DNA of 64,000 nucleotides from Neurospora tetraspora (GCF_033439725.1 NW_026944389.1:2728001-2792000); one strand, 5' to 3'. Numbered from the stretch's first letter, positions 1 to 13,200 are shown. Made by a program: numbers and translations. The notes: generated by a model from the sequence alone, not told the origin.

Positions 1-301
1 TGCAACGACGACCAAGACAGAGCAGGAGAAGGGTGAAAAGGATGCGGCAATCAAGCCCATCCTGTCCACGCTCTCCACCATCAAGTTCAGCAAGTTCAAT
101 GAGCACAGGATCGAGCACGAGCTGGATGAGTTCTCGGGCGGGCAGATGGAGGAAGGGGAGATGCACGGGTTTTCACGGTTCGTGGTCTCGTTTGCGGACG
201 TGAGCGAGGCTAGGAGGTTTATCAGGACGTGGCATAAGAGGGAGATGGTGGATCCGAGGACGGAGAGGATGGTGCTTGTTAATGTCACTTCTCTTTGGTA
301 G
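1..301 (+). CDS. 3' end of an unrecognised protein (partial)
   Basis: An open frame enters from the left edge (first full codon at base 2) and ends at TAG 299-301, giving about 99 C-terminal residues. The first half is charged (Lys/Glu). The last ~45 residues (FSRFVVSFADVSEARRFI... ending VNVTSLW) have the beta-alpha-beta spacing of the end of an RRM-like fold, with alternating hydrophobics followed by a Glu/Ala/Arg helix. That resemblance is a weak inference. The family is not recognised, and the start, domains and introns lie outside the window. Confidence 0.6.
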   Translation, partial: ATTTKTEQEKGEKDAAIKPILSTLSTIKFSKFNEHRIEHELDEFSGGQMEEGEMHGFSRFVVSFADVSEARRFIRTWHKREMVDPRTERMVLVNVTSLW

Positions 302-3180
302 CCAGTTTGGAGAAATGGTATCAGTCAGGTATGCGGGCAAGCGTGGACATGGGATCGCGCTGTTTGTATGTGGAAGACTTTGTTTAGAGGTACGGGTGGG
401 CTCTGTGTATTATTTGTATTATACTTAAACATTAAGCGGACGTGTATTCGGTGTATATCAGCTCTATCTTGGATCGGAAAAAAGAACAAGTCATGGCGTC
501 TAGACAGGTGAATAACACTCCTCACTTTGGACACGGACACTCTCGAGTCTCGAGGAGGCATGTGTCACAACAGTAACGAAAGGGGTCGTTTAGGATCCCC
601 TGCCCCCCGCGCCCCTCCTAGACTCTAGATTGGGTATTGCCTAAGCTTGGGCTCCAACTTGTGAGATTGTCCGGTTCACGTCGTACAAGTGATACAGTGC
701 CATCTCTTCGTTGTTGTTGTTGTCCTCATCCTCGTCGTGGTCGTCGTGTCCTGCCTACCTGCCTTGCCTGCCCCTTCACTGTCCAACTCCCTCGCTATTT
801 AGTTGCCTGCCCCGACCCGTGACGGCCTGTACGCATCATGGGTCTCAGAGTCACCTCATGCTCTTTCCTCTGGCCGGTCTTACCGTCTCTCACACAAAAC
901 ACACAACTCATGTGCGTTGTTGTATACTTGCATGTGGTGTTCAAGTTCCCATCCATGTCGTTGTCCAGCGTCCAGGGTTCGGGGCAGGCAACTCTTTCAT
1001 CTTCGATCTTGGGGCAGGCAGTTGCAAAATGTCCCAGTGTCCCTCGCGGGGATACACAGTAAGTACATTCCGATGGAACTCTGCTAATAAAAGACGTGCC
1101 AAACGTGCCCAGAGCTTTAGATTGACGAAGTACACAGTACATTCCCTGATCGCCTCGACTTCACGGGTCCGGCTTTGTGATAGGGAGAGAAGCAACCGGA
1201 GAAGACGCCGAAATTTACAGTGGAATGGAGTCTATGACCCATACGGTAGTGTAGAAACCGATACTAGAACGGAAGGTAGTGAAGACTGAAGAGACCAAGT
1301 CAAAATCACAGGCGAGAGGCAGGTAGAATTCGGGAGTAACCTTTAGTGGACAGCGAGCCCGGTACCGAAGCATCCGACGACAACTCAAAAAGAGGACCTT
1401 TGGTGTTTGGATACTGATGTTCCAGAATCACTTCAACGGCGCACCTCATAGTAACAAATACGCATTTGATAATCTCTTTTACTACCTTCACGGCGCGAAC
1501 ATCATCAGAAACAATCAACATCCGTAACAATAACAACTACTGCCGGGGGGTTGACGAGCCATAGTCAGAAGAGGCTAGCCACCCATGCGGGCTCTTCACT
1601 TTCGGGCTGACAATGAACTCGTATTGTTAACAGACCAAGGTATGTACACAGAAGAGAATCTGTTAGTGCAGAGATAGTGAAGAGGTACCTTGGTAGGGGC
1701 GGGGAGGTGGAAAGTTCCACCCACACTAACAACAACCGAAGATGGGGGTGGGTGTTAGTGCCCGCCTGCCCGCTCCGCTGCCCGCGCCGCCCGTCATTGC
1801 ATTTTCCTTTCTTCTGGGCCACCATCTTCTGCCGGTATCTCATCGTCTGCTGTCGTCGGAAGCAGGACATTTGAGCGGAACCGATTGAACTGCTCACCAT
1901 CGTCTTGAGGTTATCCTCTACAACTCCTTGGGTAACACAGCAAACACTACCTTGTAACGGTCAAGTCTAGAGCGAGAGAGAATTGACAAAGGGCCTCGAC
2001 GCGCCCCCCCCCCCCTTCCACCTCCGAACCGAACCGTCGGCCGTTGTCGCCCTGGGAGACTGAGACCATCGTCAAGCTCCTACCCGCCAGCCAACCATTG
2101 CCCACTCACGAGATAGCCAAGCCAGAGAGCCAGCCCATACCAGGCCCATACCAGGCCCATACCAGGCTCTTCCCTGAACCGGAGCAGTCATCACCTAGTC
2201 ACCACCTCCTCACCAGAGCTCACCACCAGTCAAGACTCGCTCTGGGTCTGCACCGAACCGACGACATTCCCGTGCAGTGGAACATTACCTCCAAAAAGTC
2301 AGAGCGCGGCTGCTGCATTGTGCCGGTCCTGGTAACCGTTGTATACAACACAACCCATACAAGCACGGATAAGGACCACTAGCACAACAAGACGACGTGA
2401 CGGCGCCATCTGTGTCCTACTCTCCTCTCTGTCACTCTGTCACAATACGGATCCCTTCCCGGCCAACTTGCAACAACAGACAACAGACAACAGACCAGAC
2501 GCGTTGAGGTCCTGTCCTGCTTGTCGACTCGAATCCTTTTACTTACTAAAGGTCCTGGTCAGTGGCCGGTGTTCTGCTCTCTGTCCTCCCATCCAGTCAT
2601 CCCAAAGGAGCTGGACCACCTGCCAAATCAGATTTCAACCACCCGAACCCTTATACCGCCGTGAGCTTGACGTTACTCAAAATCAGAAAACATTTGCCGT
2701 CCGTCCTCCAGCCAGCTGTGCGCCGTCGCTCTCGCCCTACTCTGTCTCTCCCTCTCTCTCGTCTCGCTGTTCTCTTCCTCGCCCACCTCCTAGGTCCCAG
2801 GTTCCCCGGTCCAGCTCGCCAAAGTCCAGAGCGTCCCAATATCTGCCATCGGGCATCCCTGGCCTTTCTCTCCTCTGCAACTCCGCTGCTTTTGGTTCGC
2901 CCTTGGATCTTTCTTGTCCTTCACGCGGTACACCGCACTAAAAACAGAGGATACTATCTTGCTACTATCTTGGTACAGACTTCCTGTGCCCCTCCCCTAC
3001 CTGGCTCTTGGGCATCTCTCTGAAACTAGCTTCCCACCCCCCACAGCCAAGCGTTGGAGCTGCCTATCATACCCGACTCCCCCGTTTACGCATGGCGATA
3101 TCGTTGTAGTCATCCTACTTACAGAAGCTCAAGCAAGGCCAGCTCGTTGGAGCGGCCGGCATTAAGCACCCGCCTACAAC
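302..3180. other. Intergenic region and likely long 5' leader of the PAS gene
   Basis: No convincing gene is seen. Short overlapping frames on both strands lack domain features or codon bias. From about 1980 to 3180 the + strand is pyrimidine-rich (CT/CCT runs), typical of promoters and long leaders of filamentous ascomycetes. A run of ten C lies near 2006-2016. An 11-bp unit (CAGGCCCATAC) is repeated in tandem about three times around 2131-2167. Confidence 0.55.
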
Positions 3181-5370
3181 ATGGATCTCGAGCAGACGTT
3201 TATGACTATTCACAGTGGGTTGGACTCAATTGACATTCCCCGTCACCCTGTCTCGATGCTCAAATAAAAAAATGCGGCGGGCACGCTCCCGATGACGAGC
3301 ATTTTGTACAATGGTTTGACTGACTCCCAATTCTTCGGGCAGACCTGACAGCAGAGGCGAACATCCTTTTCGCGTCCGACTCCATCCTCGACATTCTTGG
3401 CTATCATCCAGACGAGGTCAAGGGGAAATCTTGCTTTGACCACTTTCATCCAGATGACGTGGCACTAGCCCGCCGTGTCCATCAGGAGGGCGTGCTGCTC
3501 GATAAGGCAGCTGTTCTGCACTATACCAGAATCGCCTCGAGAGATGGCAAGTGGATTAACTGCGAATGTTGTTTTACCGTCGTCCACGATGTGCTGGTGG
3601 CGAGCACAAGCATCTACCGAGGTGGTCTGAAAAGCGAGAGTATGTAACCTCGACATCCAGTATTGACTGTAGTTTTAACCCTTGCGTGTAGGGAGAAAGC
3701 TGGATGCGCCGCATATTGAGCGCATATTCTCATCAGCACCCCGAGACCCCAGGTACCATATGCTCGAGCACATGTCGCCCAAGTTCACCATGCCTCCAGC
3801 GGGCCGCGAACCTCGTGCGGCGCTCATCCTCAACCGTTTCACTCGGAACCTCAGCATCATGTTCGCCACTAACGCAGTCGAGTCTATCCTTGGAATAAGC
3901 CCAGAGGAGATCAAGGACAAGCCTTTCTATGAGTGCATTCAGGAGAACTGTTTACAGGAAGCTATTCAGGTTTTAGAGAGTGCAAAGGCCAACGAGTCGA
4001 TTGCATATCTTCGCTTTTGGTTTCGGGATCCACGCATAGGCACAGATGGTCAGGACGATGACGAGGACCTAGAGGACGAGGACGAAGATGAAGACGAGTC
4101 AGATCAGGAATATGACGAGGACGATGATGAGGTGGAATATTTGGGAAGTAGAGCTAAAGGTTCAAAAGGCAGGGTCGTCAGACAGGACCATGACCAGATG
4201 GATATTGACGACAAGCCGTCAGGAGGGGAAGGAAGGGGCGAAGCGGAAAAAGAAAGAGACCGTCGACCCTCCGGTTTTGAGCTGGAGGCAGTTGTGTCCT
4301 GTACTTCGGACGGGCTTGTCGTGGTGCTCCGAAGAGCACGGCCACAGGTCCCCGAGCACGTACCTCAACCAGTACCAGTTTTCACTTACGAGAACGGCCT
4401 CTTCGCTGCGCCATGGGGTCTCCGTCCAATTGAGCCTTCTGTGCCGCCAGAACTCATACACATCTTCAGACCCCCCCTATTACCCCAGCACATGCCGCTT
4501 AAAGAAAACGTGAGGGCAGCCGGTGGCCCACCGATGGACCAGCTGATGCGGTCCATTCGCGATGTCGCAGTCTTTGCTTGGGCCCTGGTGGGCATCAACG
4601 GCAATATTGCAAACTACGCACACGGTTTCCCGAGAGATGAGGGATCGCAGCAGCCGCCGGCGGATGGTCGGTATCAAGGGAGGCGAGACAGTCGAGCATT
4701 GAATCACCACCTCGAAAACTGCAGGGAATATTACAACCCCAACAACGGACGGTCTCTCGCGGCGGCGGCGGCAAGGGCATCGTCCCCGCTGGAATATCCC
4801 CCAGGGCAACAAGCGCTCCCGAGCGGTAGTGGAAGCGGAAGCGGGTGTACGTGTCGTGGTGCTGGTGCTGGTCCTGCATCAGCCCAACGTCAACACACGC
4901 CGGGAGTGTATCCCTATGCACCACCACCGGCACCACAGCAACAACAACACGGATTCGAGTCACGACCAGAATATCGATCCCAATCAGGGACAGTCTTTTG
5001 CCGTGGTGCTCTACAGCAGCCAAGCGAGGAATCTGGTGCATCGCCTGTACCATCACCATCCTCTTCTTCTTCAATCATGCAACAGCAGCTGGAGCAGCAG
5101 CAGCGTTACCACCGTGCTTTTCATTCTCCATCTCCGATGTTGTCTCCTCGTCAAGCAGCTGCCCCTGAATCCGAATATGCTCCCGCTCCCGCTCCCGCTC
5201 CCGCTCCCCCAAGACACGACCTACCACCCGAGCCTTGGACGGCTGAGGCGGCTGCGAGAGCAGCTTCGAGAGCTTCATCGGCAGCAGCGGCGACGGCTAG
5301 CCCGACGACGACGCAGGCGGCGCCGGATGGGAATGAGATGAGAAGGAATTCGAGGTTTTTGTGGCAGTAA
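3181..5370 (+). CDS. Two-PAS-domain protein with acidic insert
   Basis: Model: exons 3181-3214, 3343-3639 and 3692-5370 (introns 128 and 52 nt, GT-AG, phases agree), 669 residues. The N-terminus MDLEQTFMTIHN leads into a PAS domain at about residues 12-110 (ILFASDSILDILGY, a Gln/Asn-rich core, then CECCFTVVHDVLVASTSIYRRG-like strands). A second PAS begins at about 150 (LSIMFATNAVESILGIS...) and ends with FELEAVVSCTSDGLVVVLRR near 330, split by an Asp/Glu-rich stretch encoded by 4054-4135. The C-terminal half is low complexity (Gln, Ser, Ala and an (Ala-Pro) repeat at 5178-5211). There is no GATA finger, so it is not WC-2, and no LOV GRNCRFLQ motif is visible. PAS proteins of this kind usually act as sensory or transcription co-regulators; its role here is unknown. 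The start was chosen because exon 1 joins in phase to the first PAS strand. Confidence 0.8.
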
Positions 5371-5972
5371 TCATGATGTTCGTGGAAAGCGGACACATTT
5401 CATCATTTCTTCCCTCTTGTCGATTCACACTTTGAGATCTGTTCTTGATCAATTTACGTATGTATGGGTGCTGTTTGGTGAGGTGGTTATGATTACGGTT
5501 ATGGGTGTGGGTATCCCTCCTCTTGTCTTTTCGATCTACTGTAAGGATGCAAAAAGAGATTATGATAAAAGATAAGAAGCGAAACCCGATAAAAATGTGA
5601 CATTGGCACCTCCTTTTCCCTCCGCTATACTAGTACGTTATTATTCAAAAGCTAATCGGTGTTGTTTGGCTATGTAAGCGTCAAGTTACCTACTTCGTCC
5701 GCAAATACCGGAAGTTATGATCAGGGATCGATCGGGTATGAATGGGATGGATGGGCACGGCAGCAATGGATGGGCGGCGGTTAGGCGGCTGGTTGAAATC
5801 TTGTTTTCCTTCTTTCTTTTCTTTTCTTTCTCTTTACTGTCACAGACTACTGGTATTTCTCACGAAATGAGGAAAATGAAGGATGTGTGTGGATCGGCTG
5901 ACTGACTGGCGATGTTCTGTTCACAGATGAAAATCTGAGATGGAAGAAGAAGGGGGGTCGGTCGGTTACCTA

Positions 5973-5996
5973 TCATGTCATGTCATGTCATGTCAT
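5973..5996. repeat. (TCATG)n microsatellite
   Basis: Almost five perfect pentanucleotide units lie in the convergent intergenic region. Confidence 0.9.
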
Positions 5997-6091
5997 AGCA
6001 TATTCAAAATGGTTCAGTTCTCAAAAAGATCTCGGTGTACTGAGAGAGAAACGAAGATAGAGCAGCGGGTGGGTGGAATTCGCGGCTCTAA

Positions 6092-6116
6092 CGTATCGTA
6101 TCGTATCGTATCGTAT
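6092..6116. repeat. (CGTAT)5 microsatellite
   Basis: Five perfect pentanucleotide units. Confidence 0.9.
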
Positions 6117-6160
6117 TGCATGTGTTGACACCCCCCACCCGTGTGGAGGACAATTTTATA

Positions 6161-6180
6161 TGAATGAATGAATGAATGAA
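6161..6180. repeat. (TGAA)5 microsatellite
   Basis: Five perfect tetranucleotide units, continuing into an (AAAG)n-like purine tract up to about 6210. Confidence 0.9.
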
Positions 6181-7189
6181 AGAAAGAAAGTAGAAAAGAA
6201 GAAAAAGAAGAACAACCGTCCATCTTGAGCATTGATGCACGGAAACGCTGCGTAGATGGCTACAAGTACTCAATGATGGTGATGAATATGACTAGAGGTA
6301 GAGATAGCTAAAAGCTAAGGACGGGAGGAAGAAGAGGATCGTCGGACGCGACGGAGTGCTATCATGACGGGATCCAACATGGCAAGGAAGAGCGGGGATA
6401 TCCCCCGTAGTGTATCACTCATCTGAAGTGGATGGATCATGGAAGCATTGCGCTGATGGTTGTTCCTTAGGTTCCTTCTGTGTCACTCCCAGCTACCTTA
6501 CCTACCTAGGTAGGGGTGCGAATGCTCTCTTGCTTGAATTAATAGAATTGGTGTGGTTCGTGGTTCATGGTTCATGGTTCAAATGGAAGGTAAGTACTAC
6601 GGAGGCAGGTGATGATGTCATGGAACAAAGTATAACCGAGTTAGTTCTACACTGGCACGCACGACTGGATGTGTCTATTTTAGAAGAGAGCAATATTGCG
6701 CTTGACTGTTGTAGTATATGAAGCACTACCTACGTATATATTAACGACCTCCAAGGGTCGAAGTACGAAGAGCACGTCTTATACGTTACGTACGTATTTA
6801 CGTTCAACCGCTTGCCCCAAGGTATGTTTGTATGCGATCCCCTTCTTTACTGTCTGTCTACTAGTAGTAGATAGGAGCATCATGGATCCTTTCCTGAGTC
6901 CAGTTCCACCGTCCGCTAACACCAAAGCCGAAACCGTGTCATCCAACGCCAATGCCAACGCCAAACAGGTTCCAGATAAAAGATGTTGAGTGGTAAATAT
7001 ACAAGGCTATATTTATCTGGCTGTGTTTGTGTGTGAATCAACTGGGTACCAATGATATCTCGAAGAATATATTTCGCCCTATTTTCCTTTCCTTCCTCCG
7101 CCTTTCGCCCTTCCCTTTCTGCTTTCCCCTGGTCCATCTTTCCCTTTTCCCTTTAGCTTTACTTTCCTTGACCCAACCCAAAGCAACCT

Positions 7190-7472
7190 CTAGTCTTTCA
7201 TTGCGTCTGGATCTTCTTCTTCTTCTTCTACTACTGACTTTGAAGTCTTATTGTCATCCCCTTCCTCTGTTATCCTTACATTTTCTTTTCCTAGTGCAGT
7301 AGTAGCACCTGTTGTTGTTGTTGTTTCTTTCGCCTTCTCATCTGCGCTGGCCGTCGACTCAGGTTCTGGCTCTGAAGGTTTCCCACCACCAAGCATGCTC
7401 TTTACTTTGGAAGAGATGTTGAAGGCAATCTTCTTTGGTGTGCTTAGACTTGAAGTAGTAGCAGCAGGAGCG

Positions 7473-7503
<31 letters not shown>

Positions 7504-10292
7504 GAGCTGGAGTTTCCGAGGTGCCGTTTTCCTCCGCGGCAACATCAGCGGAACCGACGGCAGCAACAGAACCATCATCCCCAGAGATTCCCATCTTCTT
7601 GCGAATGTCTGCACCGGCGCTCGCGGCACTGGCATTGCTCCCTCGGCGCTTGGAGTGTAGCAGCTTGTCGAACACATCGTCGTCCTCGTCTGCTTCACGG
7701 CGCCGCTTCTCAGATATCCTCTCCGGCGGCGTCGCGACAACGGCGGCAGCTGCAGCGGCGGCCGGTCCACCTTTTGTTGGTGTTACTGGTGATTCGCCGT
7801 TTTCCTTTGCGCCGCTGTCTTCATCGTCCTTCTTCTCTTGGGCAGCTGCCTCATCACCCGCCACGCCGTCTTCCTCGTCCGAGCCGTATTCGACCAAGGG
7901 CTTCAGCAAAGGAAGAGTAGTGGCGGTGCCGTTGGTACGATGAGGGCCGTTCTGCGGCCCTTCGTCCTCTTCGTCCGATACACTGTTCCAGTATTCCTCT
8001 TGAGCCTGGTCGACGGTGAGTTGTTCCTCCATCAGACCGGCAGTCGGCCTCGCCGGTCTCCTCTCGCTCTCGGCCGCAGTTGGTCCCTCGTCTTCGTCTT
8101 CATCCATGAAGTACTCCGGGTTGGTCGTGTAGCCTTCTGTCTGGTCGTACCTGCTGACCATTTCGCGGAAAGTATCCATGTGCGACAGCGCCATGATCTT
8201 TTCACGGTAGTTTTCCACGAGGTGCTTGATCAGGTCCTTGACATTCTCCTTATTAATGAGGACGAAAAGATCGAGGCAAGCCGAACAAAGCAGGTTGTCG
8301 CGGGTGATTGCTCGTAAAAGCACGTCGAGGATAGGGCCGAGGATTTGCTTCTCGGCAATATGCTTCATGTAAAATTCGTCGTTCATCAATACAAGTTGCT
8401 TGATAAATCGTATGGCCACTAAAAAGGTAAAACATGCAGGTTAGCCTCCTGTGCTTATCAACTTGACGGTTGTTCCAAAGCTGATGTGCCTACCGAGCTG
8501 CAGATGCTTTTGCTTGCATGAAAGCAACTGAACGAAGCGCTGTGCCAGGTTGTGGGTGATGAGGAAGTACTTGGCCCTATGCTGATGTTGTCGGATGAAG
8601 GAGCAAAGAATATCGTTCAGATAGCCGAAAATGTATTCCTGCATGGGTTGAAACTTTAACTCTGTCTGCCCTTCGAGTTCGAGCAGTGGCTTAAAAAGCC
8701 TGGCGGCTGAGGTCTCATAGAAGTGCTGTATCAGAAGTTCTTGCTGCGGGTCGGTGCTGTGAAGCTGTCTCACTCGCTGCCCCTGCTGGTTGGGAGGGTA
8801 CTCTCTTGCATCTGGCGGCATGATCGGCGCCACATCAAGCAGAATTCGAAGGGCATCCTGCATTTGCGACTTGACGCCGAGATCAACCTCAACCAACAAA
8901 AGGTCGATGATTACATCGGTGAGTGGCTTCTGACGTTCTTGCAGCTGTCGGTAAATCGTATGTCGGACCATCTGGGGATCGTGATCAATCATGGCGACGA
9001 GGATGTCAGTAGCATGTACTCTTACAGTGACGTCGTGGTCACACAAGCCGAAATTAATGACACGAATAAGACCATGACCAAGGAAGTTGGTATACAGATT
9101 TTGTCTTGCTGGCGGTTGAAGGTTCTTGGCGATGGCACAGCAATCGTGGAGGAAAGTAACGGCCTGCTTTTTGCGCAGATGTTGCGCAGAGGGGTCCGCG
9201 AATATGGAGAAGAGGTCGTTCAGGAACCCGCCGTTAGTTTGGATATGGTTGATGATATCCACCTGGTTGAAGAAGATAAGGGAGTTGAGGACGGAGAAGG
9301 TCGGGTCATCTAGAATTCGGGCCAGAACCACATCCTTGAGATACAGCAAGCGGAAGGTCTGTTGAATCTTGCGCCGAATTGTATCGTCCTCAATCTTAAC
9401 CACCTCCTTGAAACGGGTCTGGTTGCTCAACCACTGCCGGTGATTCGCTTTGTGCTTCGGGAAGTCGGGATCGTATTCGAGGGCACCCACCACACCGAGG
9501 ACACATTCATCAGAGACAGCCTTTTCAATGATTGCAGTGTCGTTCAGGAGGAGCATCGTCTTGGTCATGTTGCAAAGACGGAATAGGTCGTCGAGGCTCT
9601 CAAGATCTTCCGCCATATCGACTAGGTTGCCCAATGATGGCAAGATGTCGGCCTCCATGATGGACTTGACCAGCATCTCGCGCCCATTAGCCGTATTGGA
9701 CATCTGGCGCATAACATTCTCGAGGTCGGGTAGGTTCGCCAAATCAGCCGGGGGCAGCGTGAAAGTCGAGGTTGACATATCCATAGTAAGATCCTCGGAG
9801 AGACTGTCGTCGGCGCCGCCCAGGACATTGTGAAAGGTTTGTTGAACGCCGTCAATAAATTTCCTGATACAGCGGTTAACAGGCGCATACATTATCAAAT
9901 CGCGAAGATAAGACCAACCATATCATGGCGCAACCCTCGGCTTCCTGGAAGCTCAAGGCCATATCCACATTGTTCTCGGTCCATACAATTAGGGTATCTG
10001 CAAAGACAGTTAGCGATGCGATGGTGGGGCCGACGGTATTGGTTTGAGAGAACGCGCCTTGTTGTTTCTGGAAGCCATCATCTTTGACGATCTTGGTCTC
10101 GAGTAGAAGGCGGTCGGGGTGGTCTTCGGATTCGACGATAACGCGGGGCTCCTTTGGCTGGTTCTCCTGGACGGGGACGAACTGGGCGGTGCAGAAGCCG
10201 GTGCCGCGATCAAACCAGTCATTGTTACGGAGTTCGTAGACCTTGACGCGCTTCTTGTCCGTCGTGTGATGAGGCACCGGGTGTGCCATCAT
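7190..10292 (-). CDS. psy2: Serine/threonine protein phosphatase 4 regulatory subunit 3
   Basis: Model (- strand): exons 10292-10058, 9997-9919, 9863-8494 and 8418-7190, 970 residues. The N-terminus (DKKRVKVYELRNNDWFDRGTG..., VWTENNVDMALSFQEAEGCAMIW) is the RanBP/EVH1-like domain of PP4R3. The following ~450 residues (ANLPDLENVMRQM, MLLLNDTAIIEKAVSDE, FRLLYLKDVVLARILDDPTF, FLHDCCAIAKNLQ) are the SMK/SMEK helical repeat domain. The tail is acidic, Ala-rich (poly-Ala coded by the GCG/GCC run at 7471-7499) and Lys-rich. In yeast, Psy2 with Pph3 and Psy4 dephosphorylates DNA-damage targets such as gamma-H2AX and Rad53. The first ATG of an ATG-ATG pair at 10292 was taken; no upstream ATG is in frame. 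The first intron (10057-9998) has a GC donor. Introns 2 and 3 are 55 and 75 nt with GT-AG ends. Confidence 0.92.
9998..10057 (-). other. Candidate GC-AG intron of the PP4R3 gene
   Basis: Sixty nt starting GC (donor context AAG|GCGCGT) and ending CTTTGCAG, with a textbook branch site (GCTAAC) about 11 nt before the acceptor. Removing it joins ...GFQKQQ to DTLIVWTE..., the continuity expected in this family. Its length is a multiple of three and it has no in-frame stop, so retention would add 20 residues without shifting the frame. Confidence 0.65.
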
Positions 10293-13200
10293 CAAGGGTT
10301 CGGCGTCCCCCTCTGGGACGCTCTGATCGTGGTCGAGCAGGTCGTCGGACAGATCGAGATGTTGGTGCTCAAGAGGTAATTCGGCCCCGGCGTGACTGAT
10401 AACCGCAAGTGCCGCCACTTTTTATCGGAGCGATGCGCGCCGGAGTCTGCGCGCGATGGGTGAGGGCTGAGGGTCGCACGGGAGCAATCGCGCTAGATAA
10501 GGCCGAGGTCTGATGGGACGGGGTGACAGTGTGGAGAAGTCGAAGTTCTGGGCTTTCGGGGGAGATTGGAAGACGGCGTCTGGCGCAAGCGGCGTCGAGG
10601 GGTGTGACGTCGCAGAAAAATTGGGATAAAATAGACCAATATTAATTTAGAAAAAGGATCGTCCCGTCATTGAGTTCTGCTCTAACGCCAGGTTGATACG
10701 GGTACGTAGAGGTAGGACTTTCTGATAACCCGACAGGCAGCAAGTGGTCGAGCCTTGGGGCGAGGTCGGCTGAAGAAAAGGTCGAGATATCCTGTATCTG
10801 TATCCGCCGGAGACCAAGGGTAATACTGTAGAGGGATGTAGCAGGAGTAGCAAAGTCGATGGTAGCGAGCAATGGCGCGATGGCTAGGAGACGAGAGATA
10901 AAAAAACTTAGTATGGCGACTTGGAGATGAATTCTTGTTGAACCCGGGACGATAACGAGGAGAAGCGCGCGTGTCAAGTCGAGGCTGGATTGAAGGCCAG
11001 GCTACACTAAGCGCGCCGCAGGGTCAGATGGAAGAAAGTGGCTTGGGCGTTGTCGCAAGATTGGGAAAGTGATATGATGAAATCGGGGTCAATCGCGCTG
11101 GGAATCCCGTTCCTGCTGCAGGCCCAAGGTTGCGATGGCCGATGGGCTTCCAGGTTCAACTCTTACGGGAATGGAAGAACAGGGCACGGAGCAACGGGGC
11201 AATGGGGCGACGGGGTCCTCTCTGTTGACGAAAACCAGTGGGTGACTGGGTGGTGACCCGCGGGGGAAGACGGGGGCCGAACGGGAGAGAGCCGCGAACA
11301 GATTCGCTGGTCGAACAAAGTGGAAACTGTGAAGCAATGTGCGTGCAAAGTGGAAGCGCCGCCTTGTCGAGTGCTGCGAAACTCGGCGAGACTTCGTGCC
11401 CGACAGTGCCAGCGCCGGTTCAGTGTGACATGTACTGTGATGGATCTCTGCACTCAACAGGCCAGATCAAGCTTAGCGCCTCGGAACCCCTAGGCTGCCA
11501 GGTGCCAACAGGCAAGGGCCAGATGGAAGGTCAGGAAGGTGTGGTGAAATTGGATGGAAGTGGAAGTCGAAGTCGGATGGAAGCTGATAAGATATCTGTC
11601 AATCCCCACTTCTTGTCTGGTTTCATTGCGGTTGGAATTGAGGATGAAACCAATGCTGACGTCAATGCAGCGCAGAGATAACGTCTTATTAAGCATACTT
11701 TAACGCGCCCAGTGCACGCACCATGACGCGCACCTCGGTTGCTCTTCCGAAAGCTTCTCCATGTTGGGATTTGGGAATTGGGGTTCAAACTTGACACCTT
11801 CCCAGACTTTCACTTCAACTTTACAACGAGATCCACCCCCTCCGCCCTATCTCTGCTGCCAGAAGCACGTCTCCAGCTGCCAGAAACATGGAGCACATTT
11901 CAAGCTCCACTTCTCCCGTTCCCCATCCCTAACGGTACATAGCACTGGATTTAAAGCTGGGCATGCCCTGCCTTTGAATGCCTTCGTTCACCAATTGCCT
12001 TTGTCTCGCTGGACGCCTTCTCGCCGGCAACAAGGCCCCAGGGGCATTCCGCTGTCCAGACCCGACTCCAGAGGCGTTCCCGTCGCATCTCCCCGCTCCC
12101 ACGCCACCCCGCCGTGCCGTCCTTTCCGAGTCTTATTGGAGTCTTATCGGGACATCATGGTTGCAGACCCACTTGGGAATAGCCTCATCCCGCTCCCGGA
12201 CTCGGGTCAGGACTGCCAGCGCCGGGCAACCACGTCTTTATACCGGCAGGGTTTGCATCCTCAAATCCGTCCTTCCTTTGTCCCCGGCCTTTATATCGGC
12301 CGTAGGCGGTGTCTTCATGGCATTGTTCGTTCCGCACGATATTTGGGAGATACACAAATGATGGGACATGATTCAATGTCACCTACTCACAAAGCAACGG
12401 TAGGCTTCGTGCCTCTACGTTCAAGAGGTTATGACCTAGAGGCATGATACACCGAGGGTTGATGCTACAAGTGAAACATCTTCTTGCGTTTCGTTGCGCG
12501 TTAACTCTGTGGCTCGGGATTGCCGCAGCTAACGCCATAAACACTTGGAACATTGGACACCAGAAACATAGCGAACCATCTGCAACAAGAGCTATCATCT
12601 GTCCTCCAACCCCCACGCCAGCTTTCTGCTCCTCCGAGTCAGGGTCACATGGTGATAGAAATCACATCTACGACCATCACAAGCGGATACAGCATCCGTC
12701 GGATGGGGGCAGCGGCTGGGCCGCTGATCTTCTTGAGACAGGCCTCGCCATGGCTTTATACGGTTTTGGTGTTTTGTCTTTCTTTTCTTCTTTTTCTTTT
12801 CTCACGTCCTGTTCTTTTGCTAACGATGTGGTACGAACCAGGTTCAGAAGGCCGTAATCATATCCGCGCCATGGAAAACACCTGAGACAGCGCGGGAACA
12901 CATCTTATCGTGACGGGCCTTGGTTTTGGTCACGCCGTATCCAATTTTCAAGCCCCGACGCCTAATTTCTCACTGTCACAGGCTGCACCAAAGCGGATTG
13001 GCTTTACGATCTTCGAGATGATACACCATCCATGGTGGCCCTGGCTTGGTGAGAAGGCATTATCGGGATCGTCGATATATCGTCAGAGATCACAGAATCG
13101 GCACAGCACCGGCCAGCTGCCTCACCTGGACTCGAGATTCGCGACTGGCCGCCAGCTCCAGGTGACAGCAAGATATGCGCCGCAAGGTGATTCGAGGAAC

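Larger units (their letters stand above)
5371..7189. other. Convergent intergenic region with microsatellites
   Basis: This is shared 3' flank of the PAS gene and the PP4R3 gene, and no gene is supported. It holds several short tandem repeats (listed separately), a CTACCTAGGTAG-type palindrome near 6503-6516, and CT-rich DNA from about 7079 to 7189. Confidence 0.6.

Noticed and set aside
7251-7943. 230-codon + strand frame, Ser/Ala-rich
   Set aside because: It is the complement of the Ala/Glu-rich tail of the PP4R3 gene; low complexity keeps the opposite strand open.
11761-12447. 228-codon open frame in the gene-poor region
   Set aside because: Ser/Pro/Arg-rich without motifs or splice context, overlapped by other frames of similar quality.
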